A stretch of DNA of 64,000 nt from Mytilus californianus (lineage: Eukaryota; Mollusca; Bivalvia; Mytilida; Mytilidae): positions 100,492,271-100,556,270 of the forward strand of contig NW_026262581.1 of assembly GCF_021869535.1 (NCBI RefSeq). The letters run 5' to 3'. Within the stretch, counting starts at the first letter, position 1; every line of letters begins with the position of its first letter. The notes beneath the pieces are model-generated. The model ran no database searches. It saw nothing but the letters and a program-made list of their open reading frames with translations, and was not told the origin of the DNA. The position numbers and the translations under genes were made by a program. This document shows, piece after piece, positions 12,531 to 24,648 of this stretch.

Positions 12531-13988
12531 GGGTAATTTGTATTGAAGCTGATAGAATGGGAATGATCGTCTGTCTTTTGAACTATCAGTGGACAATCCA
12601 ACATCTGACAAGTACAAAAAAAACCTAGCCACAATAATGAGGATTCATGTTCAAGAAATTTAGGACAATTAGTATTTCCTATTCTTTCAAGGTCTGATAT
12701 CAAAAGAATAATGTTGAAGTTGAAGAACTATAATTAATAAAAGAGTTAAAAGAGTTAATTTGTTTTTCATTTCCTTGCTGATGATGTACAAAAATCCTAA
12801 AAGAAATCCGAGGTATGCTATTATCAATATGATTTTGATATTAATAATAATAAACAGGAACCGTTTCATCCAATGGGTGATAGGCCAATCATCAATGTAA
12901 ACCATGAAAATTATTTTATCATGATCTATCATGTCAATATCCTTTATGATCATAATTTTACATTATTGCATAACTTGTTTAAGAACAACGCACTAAAACA
13001 AGAGAACCTCGAATGTTTCATTAAAAATAAAACATAGCACTCCAAATTTTGCAACTTCACAGGACTACCTGGGGCTGTTGGACATCATACGTTTATTGAA
13101 AATAATGCACTATTATACTCTAATGGGGTTGATGGCATACACGAAAACAAAATAACACATTACACAATACATCACAAAAATAATAAAAAAGACATGAATT
13201 TATATATGTACATATCATGCAGTTGTTGAATCCACTCTCCTCAGTGACCAGGACTTTTTAATAAACGGAGCAGCATTCATTATACTCTGCAGTATACTTT
13301 AACATCCAATAACATTTAAAAGTATAATGTATACAAGCTGAAGCCCCACCAATCTATTGATTACAGATGTCAATCTTAATTACAATTCTTGAGCAAACAT
13401 TTATACAATCAAAGCAAGCAAGCCAACCAAACCTTTAAACTACAAGCATTAGGAAAATAGCTCTAAAGAGTTTAATTTCTTAAAGAAAATCTTTTTATAG
13501 TTTTCTTGTATATTAATCGCCTTCATGTGTTTATTTATTGTAAATTTTTCTTGTACAAAGTTGATATTTTCTTTCTCTGATAATTCTATATTATTTTCAT
13601 GTATAATATTTTTGACAAATGTTTACCAAGAATAAGTTTCTGCTTCATCCAATAGTTTTGTTGTGCAGTCAAAGGATTAACTTCAATTAATATAAATGGT
13701 TGTTGCTCTAAGAGGCATAACTCCAATTTGTCTGTTTAAATTCTGCTAATGTCCGTATGATTTATCATTTGAAGGTTTTTCCAAGCTCGTGCATCGAAAA
13801 TGTTTCATTCTGCTTTTGATGTCATGTACTGACAGAGTATCGCCTATTCAGCTGTGTGTTTTGTAAGAATCATTTTTTTCTCTCACAAAAACCGAAATAA
13901 ACCTTACCATGGAAATAATAAACAGACATATTTGCAAGGTCAACATTTTCCTCAAATGCAAAGTATGAATAAATTTTTAAAGGAACCA
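12531..13988. other. AT-rich non-coding stretch
   Basis: An 88-codon minus-strand frame at 12687-12953 is rich in Ile/Leu because the DNA is AT-rich; it has no family features. No repeats recognised. Confidence 0.45.
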
Positions 13989-14574
13989 GAAAGGAGTAGG
14001 TCCGGTAAGGGCCGATTTTGGCCTCAAAATTCAGGTTCATCTGATGAAAGGTTTTGGACACTTTTTAAACACTTAAGTGTCTACTTCAGTCGATTCAATT
14101 AGTTTATGTGAAAGATTTGAACTGATTTAGTCAATAAAGACGCTCAAATTCAAGCTTAAATATGAGAAATCTATCAAATATGCCATAATATGTCTTTTTT
14201 CAGATGGTTTTTGTCAAAAATGAAAAAGGCCGCATCCGTGTTCATTCTCAACCTTTATATATGTTATGTATTATCATCAAATACAACTTACATTTAAATA
14301 TTAAGAATGAACAAACATGCGGCCACTTCCATTTCAGACGGAAACCGTCTAAAAATTAACCAAACTGCTAAAATTTCGAAGATTTCAGTAATTTAGCATG
14401 ACTTAATGATGCTAGTACCCGATACATGTGCATTGTATTGTCAAAAACAGCATATATTTATGTAACAGAAGTATTCTTCTTTCCAATAAATAGCTAAAAA
14501 TTTACATTTTAACAATTTTGTAAAACTGCTACATTTTGGGGCCAAAAAGGGGTCTTACTGGGCCTACTCCTTTC
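13989..14574. mobile_element. inverted-repeat DNA element, ~586 bp
   Basis: The left end 'gaaaggagtaggtccggtaa' and the right end (reverse complement 'gaaaggagtaggcccagtaa') form terminal inverted repeats that continue with mismatches for about 40 bp, to 'ggcctcaaaat' versus 'ggccccaaaat'. A second, inner inverted pair is present ('ggccgcatccgtgttcattc' near 14229 and its counterpart near 14305). There is no coding capacity, so it is a non-autonomous MITE-like element. No clear target-site duplication was found. Confidence 0.8.
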
Positions 14575-16939
14575 TAACTGTAAATTTTTATTTTGACATC
14601 TCAATAGAATTATCAAGCAGGCAATAAAAAGTTATTGGCAGCTCTTAAAATTAAATTGGAATTCATATTTGTTTCCTGGTGACAGCCCCCGCAATTCTTT
14701 TAAAGTCGTATGAAACAAGTTTCTTGTAATTATAACGTGAAAATATGTCCTTAACTAAGTCCGCTAATCACGTTATTTTACATTTATTACGAATCCATAA
14801 CGTATAATCGGCAAACTAAATTTGCATACAGTGATTGTTGATCAAAAACTTTAGTTGCTAATTAACTCTCTGGTTTTGATGCATGACGATGTTTACCAAT
14901 AGCTACTTTGATAAACAATCAACACAGAATCATGGAACACGTGAAAAATAAGTGAGATGATAGCATGGATAGAGAAACTTTGTCATGACATCTGTAACAT
15001 GATTTGGTGAATTAAAATGATTCTTTGAGGATCAATTAATACTATCTTCCTAACTGCTATGTTTGTTTACCTTTTCTTTCATCACGGGGTTTCTCTCGTA
15101 CTTACGCCGTGCGGTTGTCAATTTTGAACGAGTGGGGTCATGGATAAGGTCACTGCCTACGAAAAAGCCGTCAATTCAATAGCAGAAAATTTCTGAAGAT
15201 TTGGAGAAGATAAAAGATGTTCTTTTAAATGAAAGTCCATGTACACATATTTCAGGGTAAAACTTAACCATTCAAGTAAATTAAACATATTCAACTCAGT
15301 ATTTTCTTTATATTTGAAGTTTCACATAACTTTTAAAAAACAAGTACCTATTTTACCATTCCTTTATGAATTAATTTCAAGGGGAAATGCAATGATCACT
15401 TCGCTCGCAGTCCGCTGTACGTTAAGCAAACAACAAGCAATCAACAAATCGTCCATTCATGTTTCCGCACTGTTTAACGATACCGATAGAAATTTAGTTA
15501 ATGAATCCTTACTTTTGAAAATTATGAATATCATGTTAGTCGTTTTAAAGAGTACTATTAAGACTAGGGCGTCAATAAGTATCCATAAAATGTGCATATG
15601 TTATTCTAGCAAACGTTTTTGTTCCGTTGCTATTTTATTTCTTATTTACTTCTCGAGTTGTTCATCTTTGATCATGATGCGTAATTACTCACTAACCTCT
15701 TGTAAAACATTTCCTTTTGATATGCATACTTAATTATTGACGACATAGAGAAACTGGGGAAAGCGTACTTAAGATTGAACCAAAACTTCATTGGCATGCA
15801 TAGACAGTGCATCGATGCTTCTCTCCTTTACATAAACCATTTAGATCAATAGTGTGTAACAGGTTCTTACAGAATATTATTCATAATATCTGCCATAAGT
15901 GATCATAAGTAGAGCATTTTCTCAGATTCTTCTTATTCACTACTTAGTATAAAGAATTTCCTCAATCAGATTACAAATAGAGACCGTATGACATAAATCA
16001 GTTCAATTAAGTGTCTTATTCGTAACAAGTTCTAATAAGTATATATTAAATTAAATATCATTGGCACTCCATTAGTGCGATGTTAGCTTATAAAAGACAG
16101 GGAAGATTACTCAACATGCAGACGTGGAGCATCATCCGATTTAAGTTTATAGGATTAATTTACAAATGGATTTCAGATGATGGGTTCTTTTTGTTATATA
16201 AGATGGGGATTTTCGTTTTTTCCCTCCCCTTTATTTCGTAAGCAAAAGCACCAGAATTATGGAAAATTAACTTTTTCTAAGAAGCATTGATTTCAGAGGT
16301 AATTATTAAGCATAAATAGGATAAGGGCAAAAGGGTAATGACATTGGAGACTTTTAGAATATTTGAGATCGGGTTGAATATTACAATGCTGACAGGTATA
16401 TATACGGCATTAACATTTGTTTTTACTAATATGAACATTTAATATTTCATTTCAATATGACAATGTTTTACAAAATCATATTGTACTGTTTTGTGTATGC
16501 AAATATCATGCTGCCCACCAAGGGCCCTTAATTGGAACAATAACTATTTTTATTCTTATCAATTGTTGAAAATAATTTGACCCTAATTTGTCAAACAAAT
16601 AGGTACACGTTCTTAAATCTCGTCAATGTTGGAAACGAGGATGAATTTAATAAACATATTTACTCTTTGGTCCATTCTAGTTTTTGTTCTTTTAACGTGA
16701 AACTTTCTAAATGAGATATTCTGTGTTTCTAAACCTTTATTCACATCATAGGCTAAAACGAAGTACGTTCTTACTGTTTATAGACCTATGCAGATCCTCT
16801 TTTTTAACTCATAGTATAGTTATAAAGTTATCTTTAACCTTGCCATAATCTCTCTTGTAAACTTACATGTAACACTTACACAAAAGAGTAATGTCTCATA
16901 AACTCAATGAATGATAGTTTTGTATATTTTATTATTTCT
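14575..16939. other. AT-rich non-coding stretch
   Basis: The longest plus-strand frame in the window outside ALG2 (164 codons, 15239-15733) lies here. Its sequence is low in recognisable protein features, and part of it ('gctgtacgttaagcaa', near 15413) also occurs reversed near 12107-12122, so it is probably repeat-derived. No gene called. Confidence 0.45.
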
Positions 16940-17545
16940 CGTTTTTTTTCTTCAAATTGCCATTGTATACCATTAAACCAAGATTGTATACCATTAAACC
17001 AAGATTTGAGGTGTATGGAATTTGCACAAACATTAAGATTCCATGACTTTGGTCAGGACTAAAAGTATATAAATATTGACCAGAACGAAAGGAGTATGCT
17101 ACTGGACAAAAATCAAAAGTGAATGACCATGGATCAGGATTAAACTTTATACATATGACAAACATGAAAACATAAGACCATTATTTAAAAGTTGTATAAT
17201 ATAATGAAGGAACTAGCAATGTATGATTATGGACCACGACTAAAAGTGAAAGACATAGGATAAGGAAAAAGAGTTTGACAATCAACCAGGATTTTAAACA
17301 TTGAATGTTGTACAAATGCTTGAAAGTAAGATACACAGGACAAGGAATGAAAGTGTATGACATTGAATTAGGAAGAATATGAATGACAGTGGACAAGGGT
17401 TGAAAGTGCTTGACACTTGATCAAGACTTAAAGAAAACCTCAGTTTTCATTCTCAGTTGACCAGTCTGTGACATAAGGCATGCAAGGACTTAAGTGTTAT
17501 ATGACATAAGACCAGAACTGCGTTTTACAAAAACAATTTACGACA
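16940..17545. repeat. diverged satellite-like region ('tatgac...gaccaggac')
   Basis: Short phrases such as 'tatgaca', 'ggaccaggac' and 'aaaagtgtatgac' recur every 40-60 bp without clean periodicity, together with a 20 bp direct repeat ('tgtataccattaaaccaaga') near 16963 and 16985. It appears to be old, decayed satellite of the same kind as the ordered arrays at 17638 and 19429. Confidence 0.55.
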
Positions 17546-17640
17546 AAACATGATCGTAAGTATTCTCAATTGTTCTAGTAAGTATTCTCAATTGTTCATG
17601 AATTATGATCAATTTCAGTCGTAAGAGTTTTTGAAAAACG
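17546..17640. repeat. fragment of a hairpin element ('gtcgtaag')
   Basis: 'gatcgtaagtattctcaatt' and 'gatcaatttcagtcgtaag' match the centre of the hairpin at 36498-36608. Here the loop segment 'gtaagtattctcaattgttc' is duplicated. It abuts the first unit of the 63 bp array. Confidence 0.6.
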
Positions 17641-18690
17641 AGGGCAAGGACCTTTAGTGTATGACATTAGGTATTAACTTGAATGTATGACAAGGGACCA
17701 ACGAGGGCAAGGACCTTTAGTGTATGACATTAGGTATTGACTTAAATGTATGACAAGGGACCAACGAGAGCAAGGACCTTTAGTGTATGACATTAGGTAT
17801 TAACTTAAATGTATGACAGGGGACCAACGAGGGCAAGGACCTTTAGTGTATGACATTAGGTATTGACTTAAATGTATGACAAAGGACCAACGAGGGCAAG
17901 GACCTTTAGTGTATGACATTAGGTATTAACTTAAATGTATGACAGGGGACCAACGAGGGCAAGGACCTTTAGTGTATGACATTAGGTATTAACTTAAATG
18001 TATGACAGGGGACCAACGAGGGCAAGGACCTTTAGTGTATGACATTAGGTATTAACTTAAATGTATGACAAGGGACCAACGAGGGCAAGGACCTTTAGTG
18101 TATGACATTAGGTATTAACTTAAATGTATGACAGGGGACCAACGAGGGCAAGGACCTTTAGTGTATGACATCATGTATTAACTTAAATGTATGACAGGGG
18201 ACCAACGAGGGCAAGGACCTTTAGTGTATGACATTAGGTATTAACTTAAATGTATGACAGGGGACCAACGAGGGCAAGGACCTTTAGTGTATGACATTAG
18301 GTATTAACTTAAATGTATGACAGGGGATCAACGAGGGCAAGGACCTTTAGTGTATGACATTAGGTATTAACTTAAATGTATGACAGGGGACCAACGAGGG
18401 CAAGGACCTTTAGTGTATGACGTTAGGTATTAACTTAAATGTATGACAAGGGACCAACTAGGGCAAGGACCTTTAGTGTATGACATTAGGTATTAACTTA
18501 AATGTATGACAGGGGACCAACGAGGGCAAGGACCTTTATTGTATGACATTAGGTAGTAACTTAAATGTATGACAGGGGACCAACGAGGGCAAGGACCTTT
18601 AGTGTATGACATTAGGTATCAACTTAAATGTATGACATTAGGTATTAACTTAAATGTATGACATTAGGTATTAACTTAAATGTATGACAA
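17638..18690. repeat. satellite array, 63 bp x ~16
   Basis: The phrase 'acgagggcaaggaccttta' recurs at 17638, 17701, 17764, 17827, 17890 and so on every 63 bp to about 18583. Units differ by a few bases. The last part shrinks to a 26 bp sub-repeat ('tatgacattaggtattaact') repeated three times before a degenerate exit at about 18690. High unit identity suggests recent expansion or gene conversion. If the exon at 19852-19960 is real, this array lies downstream of it on the minus strand, possibly in its first intron. Confidence 0.97.
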
Positions 18691-18782
18691 GGGACCAAGA
18701 CTAAAAAGTGTAAGACATCGAATGGGATTTAAAGTGTTGGACAAAGCATTAAGAGCATTTGACATTTCACAGGACTTTTATA

Positions 18783-18880
18783 TGAATATAAAGAAACGTT
18801 TGGTATATGTCAATGAGACAGCAACCCGTCTAGATGACAACATATAGTCTTCAACAATAGACAACTATGTCTATACATTA
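18783..18880. repeat. short dispersed repeat ('gtcaatgagacagcaacc')
   Basis: Begins 'aagaaacgtttggtatatgt' and continues 'caatgagacagcaaccc', 'gtctagatgacaacata', 'gtcttcaacaat'. The same order is seen at 20145, 26838, 30637, 37685 and 56366/57854. Confidence 0.65.
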
Positions 18881-19428
18881 TGTCAAGCTCTAAATAGCTC
18901 TAATAGTCTAAATATGTTGTGAATAAAGTAAACGGAAACTATGAAAGATCTCCTATCAACAACAAATTCTTCAAATAATAAAAAGATATTTAGATATGGC
19001 ACAAAACAACTCTTTTTTTTCTCGACCAGTGGACTTAAAAGGGTTAGTTAAGGAAAAGAAAAATACAGTACAGGAAAAAATTTTAACTCTAAAAAAAATC
19101 AGTTGAATAGAAAACAAAATTACAAGTACAAAATAAAATAATAAGTTATAAAATAACGTATATCAAAGAATGCTCACAGTAATTACAAGCCAGCTAAAAG
19201 TACTTTAAGATATGTTAATAAGAAACCCTACAGTCTAATATCGGTTGCTGCACTTCATAGAAGATACGATACACGATACGATTTTAAAGTACTATATACT
19301 GGACCAGGACTAAAATTGTATGACATTGCATATAAAATCAAAATGAATGACATTAGACCAGGACTAAAATGCATTACATTTGACCAGGACTAAAAGATAA
19401 TGACATAGGATCAGGACTTTGTGTGTAT
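18881..19428. other. AT-rich spacer with diverged satellite remnants
   Basis: The last ~140 bp (19290-19428) again carry 'gaccaggactaaaa' phrases typical of the flanking satellite; the rest is plain AT-rich sequence. Confidence 0.5.
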
Positions 19429-19644
19429 GACATTGTACCATGACTAACAGTTCATGTCATTGGACCAGGACTTTGGGTGTATGACATTGTACCATGACTG
19501 ACAGTTCATGTCATTGGACCAGGACTTTGGGTGTATGACATTGTACCATGACTGACAGTTCATGTCATTGGACCATGACTTTGGGTGTACGACATTGTAC
19601 CATGACTGACAGTTCATGTCATTGGACCAGGACTTTAAGTGTAT
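19429..19644. repeat. satellite array, 54 bp x 4
   Basis: 'gacattgtaccatgac' recurs at 19429, 19483, 19537 and 19591, exactly 54 bp apart, and 'gttcatgtcattggacca' recurs in each unit. The sequence shares words with the 63 bp array (tgtatgacatt, ggacca), so both may derive from one ancestral monomer. Confidence 0.93.
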
Positions 19645-19851
19645 GACATTCAGGACGATGGCGTATAGTGCATCACAATGGACTTCAAAGAGTACCCCAT
19701 TTTCTTTTACTCATTAGACCAGTCTTCAGTATAGTAAATTTCTATCCGTAAACATCTGATTTTTGCATACTAGAACATTTGCATGTAAGTAAATGATTCA
19801 TATTTAAAATCAAATATATTACAAAAAACATTGTAAATTGTTTATACTTAC

Positions 19852-19960
19852 AAAACTCTATTTGTTGTTTTGAATACCCCTCCGAATCGGCAGATTTACT
19901 GTCGTGTTTACTATGTCCATGTTTCTGTCCACCAAATATTTTATGTATAAAATCTCCCAT
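19852..19960 (-). CDS. candidate first coding exon of an unrecognised gene
   Basis: On the minus strand an ATG at 19960 opens 36 codons starting MGDFIHKIFGG, followed by a His/Lys/Ser-rich stretch (HGHSKHD, then SKSADSEGYSKQQIEF). The frame then meets a strong donor, G/GTAAGTATA in sense orientation (intron begins at 19851), leaving one base of the next codon (phase 1). Beyond the donor the frame turns into AT-rich sequence. The exon is less AT-rich than its surroundings and contains several CpGs. I do not recognise the protein and found no downstream exon. Position 2 is Gly, but the following residues do not fit a classic N-myristoylation signal well. Supporting evidence is composition plus the donor only. 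Confidence 0.4.
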
Positions 19961-20144
19961 TGTCTAAAATGCTGATTGTCTTGTTCTCATTCCTTCAAAA
20001 TACAAATTGAATGTAAATGATACACAATAAATGAATCAATCCATACTGTAAAGAAATACATGTATCGATTATAAATTACAAGGTCGACGTGGTTCCACTA
20101 ACTCAAGAGAAGTATAATAACTTTCATATCAATGATAGCATTTA

Positions 20145-20300
20145 TATGAAATAAAAGGAGATATTGCATATAAGTCAACGAAACAGCAACCAAACAACAA
20201 CAAAAAAACACAAAAGACGTCTAGAGATCAACATATTGTCTGCAACAATTTACAAGTGTCTATATAATTTGTCAATCTCTGAATTGACCACAGTCTAGAA
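20145..20300. repeat. short dispersed repeat ('gtcaatgagacagcaacc')
   Basis: 'aaaaggagatattgcatata', 'gtcaacgaaacagcaacca', 'aaaagacgtctagagatcaa', 'gtctgcaacaat' and 'agtgtctata' appear in the family order, preceded by an A-rich run. Confidence 0.65.
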
Positions 20301-20680
20301 AACATGTGTATAAAAGCAAACATTCACAAAGATCATCCATTCATTCTCTAAATGACATGACGATATAACAAAAGACAAAAACAAAACAAAAACCTTGCTT
20401 CGTTTCCAGTTATCTGATATTAAAAAGGTACATTTATTTGCCCTGTATTTTTTTCACTCACTGTTTGAATCTAAAAGTTGTCCTACGTGAAATTTTATAT
20501 GAAAAAGTTATCATACCACAAAATCAAAATGTTATTAAATGACATATGTTGCGCATATATTCTTTCTTATCACTGTTCTGAATATGAAAAATTAAATGCT
20601 GATTTGAGGAGAGGCATGTTGACACGCAATTAAAAAAAAAAGGAAACAAACTTAGATTTTTTTGTAATGTAAACATATTG
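20301..20680. other. AT-rich non-coding stretch
   Basis: Nothing recognised. Confidence 0.45.
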
Positions 20681-20746
20681 TATCTTATATCTTATATCTT
20701 ATATCTTATATCTTAAACCTTATATCTCATATCTTATCTTATATCA
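20681..20746. repeat. microsatellite (atctt atatctt)n
   Basis: Imperfect 9-10 bp repeats of 'tatatctta' for about 65 bp. Confidence 0.85.
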
Positions 20747-20964
20747 TGGTTTTGTAAAATTTTGCATCGAAGGACGTCTCTCACCAAAATGAATCAATTA
20801 GTATCCAAATTCAATATATAATTTGACTACGGACACAATTTTGGTTTTGATTAAGAATGTCCTTATGCATTTTTTTGGTATAAACCTCAAATTCTCCGAA
20901 AACTGTCAAAACTGCGGTTTTAAGCTATCTTACATGTTTTAAGGTGTTGTTTTTCATTGATTTG

Positions 20965-21150
20965 TTGTTGTTTGTTTTGCGTCCAGTGGCACATATCTCA
21001 TTCATGTTCAGGACGAGAACAAATTAACAAATATAATAGGTAGGTACTGCAATAGGGGCGGGGAATTTAGAATGCCACTGGAAAACGAGGGTATATGGAT
21101 ATGGACAGACATTAAGCCGTTGCAGGCATTGATTAGTTAACCGTTTATTT
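20965..21150 (+). repeat. dispersed repeat family ('tccaggacgag'), partial
   Basis: 'gtccagtggcacatatctca', 'ttcaggacgagaacaaatta', 'aatataataggtaggtactg', 'gccactggaaaacgagggta' and 'acagacatt' follow the order of the 12067 copy. Confidence 0.6.
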
Positions 21151-22785
21151 TTAAAAAATAAGTCATCATAATGTTAGAACCTCAAAATACTAACACAGAG
21201 CTATGATACAGCGAATTTAAGTAAATATTAAAACATTTCTTGAAAATGGCCCTTTTGTGAAATAAATTCCGCAGAAATCGGTCCTCTCTTTTTAATATAT
21301 GACGACTTCTGTATTCAATAGTTACAAAAGAGTTCATGATAGATATTCACATGCAGACCCTATAGACTGCGTTTCAATGGATAAGAGAGTTTTATATCAA
21401 ACGTTGTATATTATTGGTATTTCAAACATACATGTTGTAACATTCGCAGTCTGCTAGCTTAGCTTATAGCTTATTTCACGTGTTGCGTAAATTCATCACT
21501 GTGCTGTAATATTTTTGTTGATGCAATATTAGCAATATTTTCATATCATGCTGAAGTTGATTGAACGTCCTTGTAAGAATTATCAATAGTGAATAATCCA
21601 AAATCATTCGTGAAAACAAAAATTAAAGATGCTCAATATGCTTTAAATCCTTAAACAAATTAAAATCAATATATACACTAAACTATATGTCATTAGAGGA
21701 AAATACCATATGGAAATAAAATATATTTTGTTCAATATATGGAAATAAAATATATTTTGTTCAATATATGAAAATAATGTCAATTTTAATAAAACGGATA
21801 TATACACGATTTGATTGAAGATATTGAAGGTTTTAAATCTAAGAAAATTAAATATGTACATGTATTGATTTTCTACTGCAAATATTTCATATTACCAAGA
21901 ATGTGTCATTACATCGAAAAAAGGGGGCTATCTTCCTATATTGAAAATGCATCATAATTTGTATTTCTTGCGTGACAAACTGTATTGAACTTATTCTTTG
22001 TTACATTGCACTACACTTGGAACAATATTTAGAGGGACAGTCGCCATTAACAACCAATATACTAAAACTACAAGAGTTGTCTAGCCACTGGGTATAGATT
22101 GTAAAGTACATTTGTTTTTCCTATAGGCCATAATAGTATCATTTTTCGAGACACAGACTTTAGAAAATTGATTTTTAGAACGAAAATGCTAGAATTAAAG
22201 AAAATTATTAGGAAAGTTTTTTAGTCGAAAAAAATATAGGTGCCCGTTGCTTTTTTTAACGCAATTTTTAATTATCTCCATTGCCTATCTTGTTGCAAAG
22301 AAAAGACTTAAAATGTTATTTTTCGATCAACCAAGGCCCATAATTCTTGAACAATAAAAGTGAAAAGTAAATGCACGAAAACAACAAAAAGAACCACTTT
22401 CAAATCAATCAAGGATCTTAATGATCAGCAAAAGTGGCAATCGTTAATTTTTTAACTCGACCCCAATTTTGTCTTAAGTAATACAATATTAAAACTTGAA
22501 AATCATTTGTTGGACGGTTTGTAAGTTATTGCACGGAAACAGCTGGAATGATCAATCGTAAAAAAGCTCATGTGATTTTTTATCCGCGGTAATTGTTGTA
22601 CTATCGCCTCTGGAAAATGCTGTATTAAATTCGGTTTTCATTACAGCATGGAAGTATAATATTGAAAATATAATACTTTCACGATTACAGCAACGATGGT
22701 TTAATCATATTTTTTTCTAACGATCATGAAAGAAACTTAAATATGTCCCTCTCGTAACTCCTGAAAAGCAAGCTGAACTGTCGAC
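21151..22785. other. AT-rich non-coding stretch
   Basis: Contains a 32 bp x 2 direct repeat ('atatggaaataaaatatatt' at about 21709 and 21739). Phrases such as 'ccaaggcccataattcttga' near 22331 hint at further old bivalve repeats. Confidence 0.45.
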
Positions 22786-22789
22786 TACT

Positions 22790-23135
22790 GTTCACTGACG
22801 ATACCCCCGCTATCAGTATTCGGTTAACAGGATGCTGTTTGGCGATAAATGGGAAAACACACTACACAGTATAACATGCCCACGTGAAGCTTGATACCAA
22901 ATTTCAGGAAGCTGTGATAAGTAGTTCTTTGCGACGAAAATCCGTAAGAATGTATAAGTATTCGGTAAACAGTAAGTTGATGACAATGAATGTGAATGCC
23001 ACCATACTGTATACTCACATGAATATTGATACCAAATTTCAGGAAGCTCTGATTTGTAGTTCCTAAGAAAATTACGATTAAAATTTCATGGGACGGACGG
23101 ATGGACATAGGTGAACGTTCTGGGCGGGGATGAAA
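22790..23135. repeat. dispersed repeat with two internal ~142 bp units
   Basis: 'tattcggt.aacag' occurs at 22817 and 22959, and 'gataccaaatttcaggaagc' at about 22891 and 23026. It ends with 'gggacggacggatggacata'. A second copy with the same internal layout lies at 45770-46140. The 94-codon minus-strand frame and the 60-codon plus-strand frame here are side effects of the duplication. Confidence 0.75.
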
Positions 23136-23465
23136 ATAATGAAATTACAACAAAAAAATTACATGCTACTTTAATACAAACTGCCATAGAGCACCTATAT
23201 ACCAGTTTAATTTCGAATATTCATTCAAGGGCTTCCAATTGTTATGTTATTATATGCTTGTCCTGTCAATAACTCTACTCAAATTATATTGAAAATATTG
23301 ACAGTCAACATTCAGACTAACAATTTGTCTTAAATTAATAGTGTTAACAAAGTAATTCTTTTTTCTGCAATGGCTTTATACATAGCTTAAGTGTATGGTT
23401 TGAATGATATTTGTTAACAAAATCAAACTCGTCATTCGGTTTATCAACACGCCAGTTCTGTAGTT
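23136..23465. other. AT-rich spacer
   Basis: Nothing recognised. Confidence 0.45.
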
Positions 23466-23745
23466 ACATGGGACTTGTGCTTCGATGAAGCTGTGTCCTG
23501 GGCACTTGTGATTCAATGAAGCGGTGTCCTGGGCACTTGTGCTTCGGTGAAGATGTGTCCTGGGCACTTGTGCTTCGATGAAGCTGTGTCCTGGGCACTT
23601 GTGACTCAATGAAGCTGTGTCCTGGGCACTTGGTGCTTCGATGAAGCTGTGTCCCGGGCACTTGTGCTTCGGCGAAGCTGCGTCCCGGGCACATGTGAGT
23701 CAATGAAACTATGTCCCGTACACTTTTAAGCTGTGTCATGTGCAT
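23466..23745. repeat. minisatellite, 31 bp x ~9
   Basis: 'tgtgtcctgggcacttgtg' alternates with 'cttcgatgaagc' or 'attcaatgaagc' every 31 bp (one unit is 32 bp). Local GC is far above the surroundings. Since 31 is not a multiple of 3, three units encode a 93 bp period, which makes repetitive peptides on the minus strand (CPGHSFIEAQVPRTQLH). I read this as minisatellite, not a gene. Confidence 0.93.
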
Positions 23746-24169
23746 TTAATTCATACGCCCTTCTTCTGATTTTATTTATTTGTTTCTAAATTATTGAATT
23801 CTTAAGGACCATAGGTCCAATAAATTTAAAACGCCAATTATGAAAATATAAGAAAAAAAACTTTATGGAACCAAACATTGTAAACACTTCGCAAAGATTT
23901 TTTAACGAGTTATTATGAAAAGCTCTAGTTAATGTCAAATTTTGAAAATTTAAAGTCCCAAAAACTGGAATAACAAATCTGAGAACCTTCACAATCAAAA
24001 ACCAAACATTGTGTAAACAATTCTTATAGATTTATTTATGTAAACTTATACAAGCTCGGAAATTGTCGAACGTTAAATGATTAAAGTCCCATTAATCTTA
24101 AGATGCATGTAAATTGTCATAATCGAAACACTTAGATTGATGTACTCTAACTCTTTGGAATTTGTTAGT
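23746..24169. other. AT-rich spacer
   Basis: Nothing recognised. Confidence 0.45.
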
Positions 24170-24420
24170 ATCCACATCTAAGACGAGAATAGATTAAACA
24201 GTAAATCAAATTGAAACATTTTGCAAAGTGAGTCAACAGGGATGAATGAGTGAAATTTGGACTGCCTCTGGTAATGTAGAAGTGGAGATAGGCAGACATT
24301 CTCCTTTGCAAAAGGTCAGTTTTTGTCCCTGAAAGAGTTCTTACAACGCCAACGGTTCTAAAGCGTGAAGAGAACGTTAAAATCTCCCTAATTCATTGCA
24401 TTTAAGTTCTAATTACACCT
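24170..24420 (+). repeat. dispersed repeat family ('tccaggacgag'), diverged
   Basis: 'ccacatctaagacgagaata', 'tttggactgcctctgg', 'acagttctcc'-like words, 'aagcgtgaagagaacgttaa' and 'aatctccctaattc' follow the order of the 12067 copy. Confidence 0.5.
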
Positions 24421-24648
24421 TATGTAAGAATCCTGGGTTTTGATTGGTTGATAGCCAGTGTATTTTTCACCAATTTACTGTTATCAAATGAATATCGTTC
24501 ATTTTTTAACGCCGCGGGGGTATATGCAAAAAGGATATGCCTTTTTTACCCTCTCTGCCATGGTAGTTGCAAAAAAATACTCTATCCGACTGGACGCTTG
24601 TAACGTCACGATCATCAATGCGTTTTTGAACTTACATTCGGTGTAATT

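Noticed and set aside
12100-12628. Overlapping 131- and 125-codon frames on opposite strands
   Set aside because: They lie in a dispersed repeat whose other copies (20965, 24170, 37895) do not keep the frames open.
15239-15733. 164-codon plus-strand frame, the longest outside ALG2
   Set aside because: No motif, poor composition, and part of it matches (reversed) the dispersed repeat near 12107. No splice sites fit it.
17638-18690. CRISPR-like array
   Set aside because: Units are contiguous 63 bp repeats without unique spacers, in an animal genome; it is a satellite.
23376-23745. Two overlapping minus-strand frames with CPGHSF repeats
   Set aside because: Produced by the 31 bp minisatellite; frame and peptide change at every length variant.
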